Below, piece after piece: positions 25,126-33,543 of a DNA stretch of 64,000 nucleotides. Position 1 is the stretch's first letter, and each line of letters opens with the position of its first letter. The stretch is from positions 223,506 to 287,505 of the forward strand of contig NZ_CWHU01000004.1 of NCBI RefSeq assembly GCF_001182725.1, written 5' to 3'. This stretch comes from Anaerococcus jeddahensis (lineage in GTDB: Bacteria > Bacillota > Clostridia > Tissierellales > Peptoniphilaceae). A program made the translations under genes and the position numbers. The notes beneath the pieces are model-generated. The model saw only the letters and a program-made list of their open reading frames with translations, was not told the DNA's origin and ran no database searches.

Positions 25126-27111
25126 ATGATTTTAAAATACAGGCATGTGAAAATTAGTCAATTAGTTATAAAAATCCTACTAATTTTGGCATCTTTTATT
25201 TTCTGTTACTTTACTTACAAACTTTCTAAGATTGGTACTTATGATTCTTTTGAAGTTGTTCTTCATTTTTTTAAAAGTTCGCTTAATGGTATAAAAATAT
25301 CTTATATTTTTATAATTGTATTTTTATTGATAAATGTTATTTTAACAGCCATATCTTATGGTTTGTTTAAGGAAAGTAAACTAGATGATATCTTTAATAT
25401 TATTTCTACAGCTATTTATGTGCTTTTTGTGATTTTTTCGATAGAATTTATGAAAATTATTTTCAATTTTTTATCCATATTAAAAGACCTTATGAATGCA
25501 AATACGGATTCTATATTAAATGCTATTTATAATGTTGATCTTGATAAATATGAAGGACCTCTTAAAATAGCCGGAGTTTTTCTAGTTCTCGGAATTATTT
25601 TTACTTTTATTTCTATAGTCTTACTAATTATTACAATAGCAAATAACAGGCAATTGCATTTTTTGTCTAGACTTACTAATAACAATACAGTAAATCCTGT
25701 TGATAGGTCTAAGAAAAATTATTCTAATTTTAATGAAGAACATAATAGAAATTTAAGGGAAAATAATCCTAATCAAAATCCAAATTTAAGAAATCAAAAT
25801 CCTAGGGACTTTGGAAATAACAAAAATTCTTTTGATGCGAATAATAATATCGAAAGAAATGAAGATTTTGACAAAACAAAAATTCTAAACAGGGATGAAG
25901 TAATAATGAAATCTCTTGATAGGAAAGAAAGTTCAAATCCTTCTTCGGATTCTGTAGAAATTAAGCGTGGCGCTTATGATTTTTCTTCTGGTTTAAAAAA
26001 GAATTCCTATGAAGAAAAAATCGAAGAAAATATTGATAAGTCAACTGAAAACGAGAATTTTTTAAATAATAAGCCTTTTGAGGAAAATGAAAAATTATCA
26101 GATAATGAGTCTTTTGGGGAAAATATAAATCTTTATAATCATCAAGAAAATAAAAATGATATGGGCTTTGAAAATACTCAAAAAAATAATGTAAATACGA
26201 ATTTCCAAGAAAGGGAAGTTAGAAAAGAAAATCCTAATCAAGGTAATAATCAAAACCTAATAGGTACTTCCAAGAAAGGTCAAAAGAAATTTTTGTTTAT
26301 AGGCCTTGGTGTCTTGGCTGCAATTATCTTGCTTTTCGCAGGAAGATTTATTTATTATGCTTTACAACCAGATGCTGAATTTGATACTTCTGGTGTTGAT
26401 ATTAAAATTAATGTTGAAGGATACAGCGGCTATGCCAATGCTTGGGCTGAAACTACTGACTCCCCAATTTTAAGTCAATATAAAAATAAATTTTTAAAAG
26501 AAGAAATCGAAGAAGCTTACAATCAAAAAATCACTTTGGACAAAGAAAAAAATATCAAAAACGGAGACGTAATAACTGCAACTGTTGAATACACTGCTCT
26601 CCCTCCATACAAAGTTTCCTTTAGCGATGACAAAATCGAAAAGAAATTTAAGGTTAAGGGCTTGGATAAATTTATAAATTCTTACGATGATATTAGTGAA
26701 GATAATGTTGAAAAATTTGAAGGAGATATTCAAAAAGAAATATCTGACCAATACCTTTCTGACGGTAGCTTCTTTTCAACAAAAACTAAAAATCTCGAAA
26801 TAGAATTAGCGGGCTTATATGAAAAGAAAGTATCAAAAAAAGAACTTGAAAATAATCAAGGCGGATCATTCTCTCTTGCCTATATTTACAAAATAAATTA
26901 TGATGAAGTTAATAAAGATTATAACGATGATGGAGATGAAGTTGAAAAAACAAAACCAAAAGAAACTTTTGTAGTTTATGTAGTTTCAAATATTATTGAG
27001 AAAAATGGAGCAATAGATTATAATATCCAACAATTATATTCAGACATAGAAGAGGCTGATGCAGTAAATAAAATAAAATTTGATGGATATAAAGAAATAA
27101 ACTTAGAATAA
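25126..27111 (+). CDS. Multi-spanning membrane protein with Asn/Glu-rich linker and extracellular C-terminal domain
   Basis: 661 residues from ATG 25126, which has AAGGAG six bases upstream; the open frame starts 17 codons earlier without a ribosome site. Four hydrophobic helices lie in the first ~180 residues. A long polar linker rich in N, E and R follows (about 195-385), then a fifth helix (about 388-410, FLFIGLGVLAAIILLFAG) and a ~250-residue C-terminal domain beginning PDAEFDTSGVDIKINVEGYSG. That domain resembles the extracytoplasmic YvbJ/TcaA-type repeats in style (VEGY, GDVITATVEY), but I cannot assign it. Possibly a stress- or wall-related sensor. Confidence 0.55.
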   Translation: MILKYRHVKISQLVIKILLILASFIFCYFTYKLSKIGTYDSFEVVLHFFKSSLNGIKISYIFIIVFLLINVILTAISYGLFKESKLDDIFNIISTAIYVLFVIFSIEFMKIIFNFLSILKDLMNANTDSILNAIYNVDLDKYEGPLKIAGVFLVLGIIFTFISIVLLIITIANNRQLHFLSRLTNNNTVNPVDRSKKNYSNFNEEHNRNLRENNPNQNPNLRNQNPRDFGNNKNSFDANNNIERNEDFDKTKILNRDEVIMKSLDRKESSNPSSDSVEIKRGAYDFSSGLKKNSYEEKIEENIDKSTENENFLNNKPFEENEKLSDNESFGENINLYNHQENKNDMGFENTQKNNVNTNFQEREVRKENPNQGNNQNLIGTSKKGQKKFLFIGLGVLAAIILLFAGRFIYYALQPDAEFDTSGVDIKINVEGYSGYANAWAETTDSPILSQYKNKFLKEEIEEAYNQKITLDKEKNIKNGDVITATVEYTALPPYKVSFSDDKIEKKFKVKGLDKFINSYDDISEDNVEKFEGDIQKEISDQYLSDGSFFSTKTKNLEIELAGLYEKKVSKKELENNQGGSFSLAYIYKINYDEVNKDYNDDGDEVEKTKPKETFVVYVVSNIIEKNGAIDYNIQQLYSDIEEADAVNKIKFDGYKEINLE

Positions 27112-27116
27112 AAAAT

Positions 27117-27150
27117 AGAGGCTTTTGCAGCGCAAAGGCCTCTTTTAATT
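27117..27150. terminator. Convergent terminator
   Basis: AGAGGCTTTTGC and GCAAAGGCCTCT with a three-base loop, followed by TTTTAATTT. It lies between two converging genes and can serve both. Confidence 0.8.
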
Positions 27151-27162
27151 TATTTTTTAAAA

Positions 27163-27840
27163 TTACAAGGCAAAATATAAGAGTATACTTGACAACAAAT
27201 TCCAAAAAATATGAACAAGGGCGGATAATTTCAAATTATTTGTAAAAAATCTCACCAAGACAAGGACAAAGCCAATTGAAAAATAAACCAAAAAGCTATA
27301 AATATCAGTTGGCATGTGGGCAAGGGAAAACAAAATATTTGCCATAATAAGGGCAAGAAAATCCTTTATATCCTGGTCACGTCTTTTGAAAATATTCCTA
27401 AAAATTCCAGGAAGATATTCCCTAAAAGTATATTCCTCAACAAGAGGTCCAAGAAGGACTATATGGGCAATCAAAGCTGGAGAAAAATTCAACCTAAGCA
27501 TTGATTCAATAGTCTCTTGATTTTCAGGATTTGTAATATTCTCACCAAAAGCAAATTCTATAAGAAAAGATAGGGCATAAATTCCAATAAGGGCAAGAAT
27601 AACCACCCTCAAATTCTTAAAAAATCCCCCAGAAAATTTAAATCTCCTATAAAAAATAAGAAAAAATAGAAAAGCAAGAAGGACATAAGCCGCAGTAATA
27701 ATATACAAAACCGACTTGTCCACGCCCCTAATTAAAATACTATAACTTGCAGGCACAGGTCCCAAAAAAATTAAAAGCAACAAAAATAAAAATTTGAAAA
27801 ATCCATATTTGCCGTTAAATCGTTTAGATAAATATTTCAT
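27163..27840 (-). CDS. CPBP (CAAX-like) intramembrane metalloprotease
   Basis: 225 residues from ATG 27840, where AAAGGA lies just upstream; the frame extends 23 codons further without a ribosome site. Six or more membrane helices. The family motifs are present: EExxxR as VEEYTFREYLPG, then SLAHMP and ALVHIFWN supplying the catalytic histidines. Bacterial members act as immunity proteins for bacteriocins or as processing proteases. No bacteriocin gene is visible alongside, so its role is open. Confidence 0.85.
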   Translation of the reverse strand: MKYLSKRFNGKYGFFKFLFLLLLIFLGPVPASYSILIRGVDKSVLYIITAAYVLLAFLFFLIFYRRFKFSGGFFKNLRVVILALIGIYALSFLIEFAFGENITNPENQETIESMLRLNFSPALIAHIVLLGPLVEEYTFREYLPGIFRNIFKRRDQDIKDFLALIMANILFSLAHMPTDIYSFLVYFSIGFVLVLVRFFTNNLKLSALVHIFWNLLSSILLYFAL

Positions 27841-27932
27841 AAAATTCCTTTCAATGTGGTATATAAATATTTTTACCCAAAATATGAGAATTTTTTGAAA
27901 TAAATACATATTTCCAGATTTATTTAACTCAT

Positions 27933-28534
27933 GAGATCTCTCGACTCGCTTTGCACGATAAATCGGGATAAATAACCGAAATCAACGGTTATTTATTTGC
28001 TCGAGATGGGTTATTTTTTCTTCTATTTAATTACTAAAGTTAGATTTATTTCCAGAAATTATAAATTCTTTTTTATAATAATATTACATTTTATTTATCT
28101 AACATAAAATTATGATTCTCTTAGTAATTTATTGTAAATTTTTTTAAAATCATTCGAAGTAAATTAGTAAATCAAAATTAACCCATCTCGGATTATAATC
28201 GAGAGATCTCTCGACTCATTACATTCGCTCGAGATGGGTTTGTATTCTTATTTTCAGTAATTATATATTTTGCTATTAGAATTTATTATATTTTTATAGA
28301 ATTCCTTAAAGTGATTCGAAGTATTTAGTAAATCAAAAATTAACCCATCTCGAGCGATAGTCGAGAGATCTCTTTATTAATTTTAGAAATTAATTTATTT
28401 TGTCCATTGAAGTTTACTATAAATTATTTAATATTTCCTAGATTTACTAAATTCATGAGATCTCTCGACTCGCTTTGCACGATAAATCGGGATAAATAAC
28501 CGAAATCAACGGTTGTTTATCTGCTCGAGATGGG
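27933..28534. repeat. Five copies of the GAGATCTC...GATGGG repeat (F, R, F, R, F)
   Basis: F 27933-28010, R 28182-28210, F 28203-28238, R 28344-28372, F 28457-28534. The middle R and F share one GAGATCTC core (28203-28210), making a composite palindrome. Copies 1 and 5 carry a hairpin with loop AAATCAA: arms GATAAATAACCG/CGGTTATTTATT at 27967-27997 and GATAAATAACCG/CGGTTGTTTATC at 28491-28521 (one wobble pair each). No gene in this 730-base gap. Confidence 0.9.
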
Positions 28535-28572
28535 TTATGTGTCTTCTTTATCTAATTTTAAATTTATATTTT

Positions 28573-30372
28573 TTATTCATAAAGAGCAAGCTTCTCGCAA
28601 AGCTCATCTATTTGGTCTATTATTTCTCCAATAAATTCAATTGTTTCTTCTAAGGCTTTTGTATTTGTCATATCTACTCCAGCTTTTTTAGAAAGATCCA
28701 TTGGGCTTAGGGTTGAGCCTAGGTTTAAAACTTCTCTCCAATTTTTTATGTCTTCTTCATTTCCATTTATTATTTTGTCGGAAACTTTTGTTCCTATTGT
28801 AAGTCCTGCTGAATAGGTGTATGGATAAAGTCCCATGTAATAATGTGGTTGGCGCATCCAGGTTAAGTCTGATCCTTCAACCAATTTCACATCTTCTCCC
28901 CAAAATTCTTTTAATTTTTCACCAAAAATTTCTTTGAAATCTCCTGCTGTAAGGCTTTCTCCCTTGTCAATTCTTTCATAAACTTCTCTTTGGAAAGCTG
29001 CTTCTAGAAAATGGGTTACGAAATTGTGGTAGTAGGTTTTTGAAATCATTGTATCCAAAACCCACAATTTTTCCCTATCGTCTTTGGCGTTTTTTAGTAA
29101 ATATCTTTCCATAGTTATTTCATTTGCTGTTGATGGACTTTCTACAAAATACATTGAAACATCTGTATTTATTGCATCTTGATTTTTGTTTGTATTTTCA
29201 AAATGTCCAGCGTGTCCCAATTCGTGAGCAAGAGTCATTACTTGGCTCATGTCCTTGTTGTAGGTTGTCATTATATAAGAATGGCAGCCGTAAGGTGTAT
29301 CGCAAAATGCTCCAGTTCTTTTTCCCTCGTTTTGCGCATAATCAATCCACCTATCACTGAAGGCTTTTTTGAGCATTTCTACATAATCATCTCCCAAAAC
29401 TTTTAGGCCATCTACTATATAATCTCTCGCCTCTTCGATTTCAATTTCTTTTGAAAAACCAGAATCAATTGAAAGTTTCAAATCCGCATAAGTCATCTCG
29501 TCAAGTTTGTAAACTTTTTTCAAAATATTTGCATATTTTCTCATGTGTTTTGGAAGTTTTTCCATGATCGTATTAATATGATTGTCGTAAATTTCTCTTG
29601 GAATATCTTGGTAGGACAAAAGCATATCAATTACCGAATCATATCCTCTTAAATTTGCAAGGATTTTTTCATTATTTATGTGGGTATTATAAATTGCCCC
29701 GTTTCCTGATTCATAGCGAGAAAGTGCCTTGTGATAATTTTTGAAAGCTTCTCTTCTTACTTTTGTATCTTTATCAGTTTCATAATATTCTTCAAAAGTA
29801 TTGTGGTTTAATGGAATATTTTTCCCATCAATTTCTATATCATCAACTTTTATATCCCCATAACGCAAAGACGCATATTCGCCGTATGGTGCATCAAAAG
29901 TTGGAGACAATTTTGAAATAACTTCTTCAGCCGCATCATCCAAAATATGATCTTTTTTGTCCAAGGCTCTTTTTAGATAATAATCATAATCTTTGTGATT
30001 TTCTCTCACTTCATTTATGATTTTTTCATCGATTTTTGTCAAAAGTCCATCAAAAAAAGTTAAATTTGCATAGATTTCACTCGCCTTTGAACCAAAATTT
30101 GCATATCTTTTTTGTGGATGTGGATCGTTGGCGTCAACTTCTGTAGAAATTCCTGCAAAAGATCCAAGCCTGTGCATGGCCCCATAAATTTCAGACAAAT
30201 CTTTTAGGGCCATATATAATTTATCGGAAGAATCTACTTGCTTGTAAGTTTTTTTGAAATTTTCACTTTTCTTGATTGTTTTATCAAGTTCTTCATAAAA
30301 TTTCTCATCATTTTCAAATAAATCTTCCAATTTCCATGTTTCTTTTATATCAACTTCGTTTCTTTTTAGCAT
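28573..30372 (-). CDS. pepF: Oligoendopeptidase F (M3 family)
   Basis: 599 residues, full length. Cytoplasmic zinc endopeptidase cleaving short peptides. The zinc site HELGHAGHF is present with the downstream E-S-P-S-T-A-N-E helix that supplies the third ligand. The N-terminal region (WKLEDLFENDEKFY) and the late MRQPHYYMGLYPYTYSAGL are typical of PepF. RBS GGAGGG precedes the ATG. Divergent from the M29 aminopeptidase with only about 70 bases between them, so the promoters are packed back to back. Confidence 0.96.
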   Translation of the reverse strand: MLKRNEVDIKETWKLEDLFENDEKFYEELDKTIKKSENFKKTYKQVDSSDKLYMALKDLSEIYGAMHRLGSFAGISTEVDANDPHPQKRYANFGSKASEIYANLTFFDGLLTKIDEKIINEVRENHKDYDYYLKRALDKKDHILDDAAEEVISKLSPTFDAPYGEYASLRYGDIKVDDIEIDGKNIPLNHNTFEEYYETDKDTKVRREAFKNYHKALSRYESGNGAIYNTHINNEKILANLRGYDSVIDMLLSYQDIPREIYDNHINTIMEKLPKHMRKYANILKKVYKLDEMTYADLKLSIDSGFSKEIEIEEARDYIVDGLKVLGDDYVEMLKKAFSDRWIDYAQNEGKRTGAFCDTPYGCHSYIMTTYNKDMSQVMTLAHELGHAGHFENTNKNQDAINTDVSMYFVESPSTANEITMERYLLKNAKDDREKLWVLDTMISKTYYHNFVTHFLEAAFQREVYERIDKGESLTAGDFKEIFGEKLKEFWGEDVKLVEGSDLTWMRQPHYYMGLYPYTYSAGLTIGTKVSDKIINGNEEDIKNWREVLNLGSTLSPMDLSKKAGVDMTNTKALEETIEFIGEIIDQIDELCEKLALYE

Positions 30373-30396
30373 TTTTTCCCTCCATTTCTAAATTTT

Positions 30397-30422
30397 ATTA
30401 TACCATCACAATAGAGTATAAT
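30397..30422. promoter_or_regulatory. Divergent -10 boxes for pepF and the M29 aminopeptidase
   Basis: Minus-strand TATAAT at 30397-30402 (toward pepF) and plus-strand TATAAT at 30417-30422 (toward the M29 gene). The two core promoters overlap, so expression of the two peptidases may be linked. -35 boxes are not clear. Confidence 0.5.
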
Positions 30423-30441
30423 GAAAAAAACGGAGGGAAAT

Positions 30442-31680
30442 ATGACAGTAAACAAAAATAAATTAGAAAATTATGCAAAACTTGCAGTTGAATTTGGTGT
30501 AAATGTACAAAAAAATGAAGATGTTTTGATAAATTCTTCCTTGGAAGATCCTACTCTTGCAAGACTAATTGCAAAATATGCCTACCAAAAAGGCGCAAGA
30601 CTTGTAAGCATTAATTGGAAAGACGAAGAGCTTACAAAATTAAAATATACCTACGAGGACCAAGAAACTTTAAACGAGGTGCCTGATTATATTATTGAAA
30701 AAAATATTTACCAACTTGAAAAACACAGATCAAATAGGATTTCAATAATCGGCGATGACCCAGATTTATTAAAAGATTTGGACCAAAAAAAGATAGCAGA
30801 AGCTGTCAGAGAAAATTCTTTGAAATTAAAAGATTTTGTAAAATATACCATGAATGATATGGTTTCATGGCTTGTTATTGCCTATCCAACAAAAAAATGG
30901 GCAAAGAAAATTTTCCCAGACCTTACCGAAGAAAAAGCAGTAGACAAATTATGGGAAGTAATTTTTGATGTCAGCCGTGTTGATGAAGATTGGGAAAAAA
31001 CCAAAAAAAATTGGAATGACCATATAAACTTATTGAATGAAAAGGCAGAATTTTTGAATTCTCACCAATTTGATGAAGTTCATTATACTTCAAAAAACGG
31101 AACAGATTTAAGAGTAAAATTGCCAAAAAATCACATTTGGATGTCAGCTTCATCAAAAAATGAAAAAGGCGATTTATTTTTGCCAAATATTCCAACAGAA
31201 GAAGTTTTCACCTCCCCACAATTTGACGGAGTTGATGGAAGGCTGGTTGCTGTAAAACCGCTCGTTTACAATGGGGTTATAATAAATAATTTCGAATTCA
31301 CCTTTGAAAATGGAAAAGTTGTAGATTTCAAGGCAGAAGAAGGCTACGACACATTAAAAGAAATGTTAGAATCAGACGAAAATGCAAAATATTTGGGAGA
31401 AATTGCCCTAGTTCCATATGAGTCTCCAATTTCAAAATCAAATATTTTATTTTTTAACACCCTATTTGACGAAAACGCATCCTGCCACTTCGCCCTTGGA
31501 AAAGCCTACCCAACAACAGTAAAAGGCGGAACAGAAGTAGAAGACAAGGACCTTCACAAAATCGGCTTAAATGATTCCCTAATCCACGAAGATTTTATGG
31601 TAGGAGCAAAAGATTTGACAATAAAAGCCTACAAAGACGGGGAAGAATTTGATGTATTTGTTGATGGAAATTGGGCGTAG
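30442..31680 (+). CDS. M29-family aminopeptidase (AmpS/PepS-like)
   Basis: 412 residues starting at ATG 30442. GGAGG precedes it, while the earlier ATG at 30421 lies inside the -10 box and cannot be used. Thermophilic-aminopeptidase (M29) family: the N-terminal region LAVEFGVNVQKNEDVLINS and the C-terminal metal-binding part with EIALVPYESPIS, FNTLFDENASCHFALGKAYP and GLNDSLIHEDFMVG fit the family. It releases N-terminal residues from peptides in the cytoplasm and pairs functionally with PepF next door. Confidence 0.93.
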   Translation: MTVNKNKLENYAKLAVEFGVNVQKNEDVLINSSLEDPTLARLIAKYAYQKGARLVSINWKDEELTKLKYTYEDQETLNEVPDYIIEKNIYQLEKHRSNRISIIGDDPDLLKDLDQKKIAEAVRENSLKLKDFVKYTMNDMVSWLVIAYPTKKWAKKIFPDLTEEKAVDKLWEVIFDVSRVDEDWEKTKKNWNDHINLLNEKAEFLNSHQFDEVHYTSKNGTDLRVKLPKNHIWMSASSKNEKGDLFLPNIPTEEVFTSPQFDGVDGRLVAVKPLVYNGVIINNFEFTFENGKVVDFKAEEGYDTLKEMLESDENAKYLGEIALVPYESPISKSNILFFNTLFDENASCHFALGKAYPTTVKGGTEVEDKDLHKIGLNDSLIHEDFMVGAKDLTIKAYKDGEEFDVFVDGNWA

Positions 31681-31763
31681 AATATTTTATAAGTGATTTA
31701 ATGTAAATAGATTTTTAAATTATTAGTCAAAGTAAAAGTAAATTATATTCTAAAATTAATAAA

Positions 31764-31873
31764 GAGATCTCTCGACACTAAAACCCATTTGCTACGCAAA
31801 TTTCTCTGTGCTTTCGCACTAGTTCTAGGGATAAATATGCCAAATCAAGGCATATTTATCAGCTCGAGATGGG
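31764..31873. repeat. Long F copy of the GAGATCTC...GATGGG repeat
   Basis: Contains, in order, the small hairpin ATTTGCTACGCAAAT, the GTGC-TTTC-GCAC hairpin and the hairpin with arms GATAAATATGCC/GGCATATTTATC and loop AAATCAA (31830-31860). Downstream a weaker hairpin ACCTAT/ATAGGT occurs at about 31927-31947. Confidence 0.9.
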
Positions 31874-31957
31874 TTTGACTTCGTTTGTTTTTAAATTTAA
31901 TTTTTAAAAATAAATAAAAAATAATAACCTATTTTTAAAATATAGGTTGTAAAAATT

Positions 31958-31993
31958 CCTCCTGATTAGTTTTTATCTACACTAATCAGGAGG
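31958..31993 (-). terminator. Terminator of the DUF3784 gene
   Basis: CCTCCTGATTAGT and ACTAATCAGGAGG form a 13-pair stem, followed on the minus strand by AATTTTTAC. It lies just past the stop at 32028. Confidence 0.75.
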
Positions 31994-32027
31994 TCTTATA
32001 TACAATAAATTTCAAAGCTTCTAGGCA

Positions 32028-32375
32028 TTATTTTCTTATAGAATAATTAACAACTACAATTCCTAAAATCGTAATTATTCCAAATAACCCCCATGCTCCC
32101 ATAAGAATATCATTATAAAACTTAATATTCTTAACAAAAAAACTAGACAAAAAGGCAATAACTAAAGGTATGCTCATTATAAAAGTCATTTTTTTGACTT
32201 TAGATAGATATCCTTTTCTTATTAGCTCTTCTTTCTTATCTTCTTCCATAGTATTAAATCCTGCTATAATATTTCCATTAGTCTTATCTATCATATATGA
32301 AGAAAATAAGCATAAAATAATTGGAATCAACAAAAATATTTTAACAGTAATATCTTTAGGATCTGCTAAATTCAT
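32028..32375 (-). CDS. DUF3784-like small membrane protein
   Basis: 115 residues from ATG 32375; GGAGGAGGGG lies nine bases upstream (the frame also contains a TTG seven codons earlier). Three hydrophobic helices (about 10-30, 65-85, 90-110). The stretch AGFNTMEEDKKEELIRKGYLSK matches the 'GYNTM..EE' signature of DUF3784 proteins, which are small membrane proteins of unknown function in Firmicutes. Confidence 0.7.
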   Translation of the reverse strand: MNLADPKDITVKIFLLIPIILCLFSSYMIDKTNGNIIAGFNTMEEDKKEELIRKGYLSKVKKMTFIMSIPLVIAFLSSFFVKNIKFYNDILMGAWGLFGIITILGIVVVNYSIRK

Positions 32376-32657
32376 ATGTAAATACCCCTCCTCCAAAAGT
32401 TAAAATTTTGTCTCAATTTAAAATAGAAAATATCATTATATAATCATTATACCCATCAGGTTTTAAGTCTTTAAATATTTTTCATATACTATCATTTTTT
32501 TGATATTATCAAATGTTTTCTCATTAATATATGAAACGGCTAATTGTCTATCATTACTTTAATATAATCTAATTCGGTTTTATCAAACTAATATATTCAT
32601 TAAACCTATATTTCAATCTAAAATACAAACTTTATCTTTGAATAAATACTGTATTAA

Positions 32658-32685
32658 CCCATCTCGAGCCTAGTCGAGAGATCTC
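32658..32685. repeat. Short R copy of the GAGATCTC...GATGGG repeat
   Basis: CCCATCTCGAGC to GTCGAGAGATCTC, a minimal copy without inserted hairpins, about 100 bases from the start of the antitoxin RNA of the toxin locus. Confidence 0.85.
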
Positions 32686-32783
32686 ATTTATAATGTATGC
32701 AATAAATCATATGAAACCTAGAGTTTCAAAAATATATAACGAAAACATATTGAAATTAAAATTAAAAGATGTAAAATAATATT

Positions 32784-32846
32784 AAACATGGAGTCGAATA
32801 TACCATGACCAATTAAAAAGACAGGAGTGACGGCTCCTGTCTTTTT
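32784..32846 (+). ncRNA. Predicted type I antitoxin RNA (RNA II-like)
   Basis: Promoter TTGAAA (32750-32755), 16-base spacer, TAAAAT (32772-32777), then a transcript of about 63 bases ending in a terminator. It carries CATGGAGTCGAAT (32787-32799), which is complementary to the start of the toxin mRNA, because the near-identical CATAGAGTCGAAT (32930-32942) lies in the same orientation inside the toxin gene. Size and layout match RNA II of Fst/par-type systems. Confidence 0.65.
32815..32846. terminator. Bidirectional terminator shared by toxin and antitoxin RNAs
   Basis: GACAGGAG (32820-32827) and CTCCTGTC (32834-32841) with A-runs before and T-runs after on both strands. In Fst-type loci the two convergent RNAs share such a terminator. 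Confidence 0.85.
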
Positions 32847-32851
32847 ATGTG

Positions 32852-32950
32852 CTAATTATCGTTTTTAATATACCTATCTAGCCGCTTGCTGATATAATTT
32901 GCTATTATACCTGCTACGATAGATATAATCATAGAGTCGAATTTTTTCAT
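32852..32950 (-). CDS. Small hydrophobic peptide, predicted type I toxin (Fst-like layout)
   Basis: 32 residues beginning MKKFDSMIISIVAGIIANYI and ending SKRLDRYIKNDN: a charged start, one membrane helix, then a basic/charged tail, the usual plan of Fst/Ldr-type toxins. RBS AGGTGAGG lies before the ATG. A hairpin (arms CCCAACTG 32961-32968 and CAGTTTGGG 32973-32981, plus-strand lettering) sits immediately upstream, as in Fst mRNA where a helix limits ribosome access. -10 box TATAAT at 32997-33002. Membrane damage when the antitoxin is lost is the family behaviour; here it is inferred. Confidence 0.65.
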   Translation of the reverse strand: MKKFDSMIISIVAGIIANYISKRLDRYIKNDN

Positions 32951-33064
32951 AACCTCACCTCCCAACTGTTACCAGTTTGGGTACGATAACATATTAATTA
33001 TATCATTTCGAAAAATCATAAACTATTAAATTGAAAATAAAATAAAAACTTATATAGTAATATT

Positions 33065-33128
33065 GAGCATGGTACCGAGTTATATCCATGACCAAACAAA
33101 AAGACAGGAGCAGCCACTCCTGTCTTTT
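33065..33128 (+). ncRNA. Second, apparently orphan antitoxin-like RNA
   Basis: Paralogue of the antitoxin RNA at 32784. Promoter TTGAAA (33031-33036), 16-base spacer, TATAGT (33053-33058); transcript ends in GACAGGAG/CTCCTGTC (33103-33124). Its recognition segment reads GCATGGTACCGAG, different from the first locus. Confidence 0.5.
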
Positions 33129-33185
33129 ATTGTGCTAATTATCGTGTTTATAATATCATTTTGAAAATCATAAACTGTTAAATTG
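33129..33185 (-). pseudogene. Deleted toxin gene remnant of the second locus
   Basis: Minus strand keeps the promoter side (CAGTTTATGATTTT, AAAATGATAT) and the extreme 3' end (ACGATAATTAGCAC) seen at the intact toxin locus. Leader, ribosome site and nearly the whole coding region between them are missing, consistent with an internal deletion. Confidence 0.55.
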
Positions 33186-33229
33186 AAATTTCACGGGTTC
33201 AAAATTAATTAAAATCCAAAATTAATAAA

Positions 33230-33390
33230 GAGATCTCTCGACTTCGCTCGAGAAGGGTTTGGCTTCGTTTATATTTTAGTTTGATTTTTATAAATAAGTA
33301 AAAGTTTATAATCCATTTCAATTAAAAATATAAACTTCAGCATTTAAATAAATACCATATTTACCCATCTCGAGCCTGTCGAGAGATCTC
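33230..33390. repeat. F and R short copies of the GAGATCTC...GATGGG repeat
   Basis: F 33230-33257 (ending AGAAGGG, one base off consensus) and R 33364-33390. Nothing else is recognised between 33260 and 33540. Confidence 0.85.
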
Positions 33391-33543
33391 ATAGATTATT
33401 TAAGGCTAATATTAATTTTAAAAATAGTAATAATAATGGAAAAATAAATTAAATCCATATTAATTTATAAATCTCAAATAACTTCTTCTCTCGATATGAT
33501 TTTGGACTTATTCCAGTTTAAACTCTAAAAAAAACCTTAAAAC

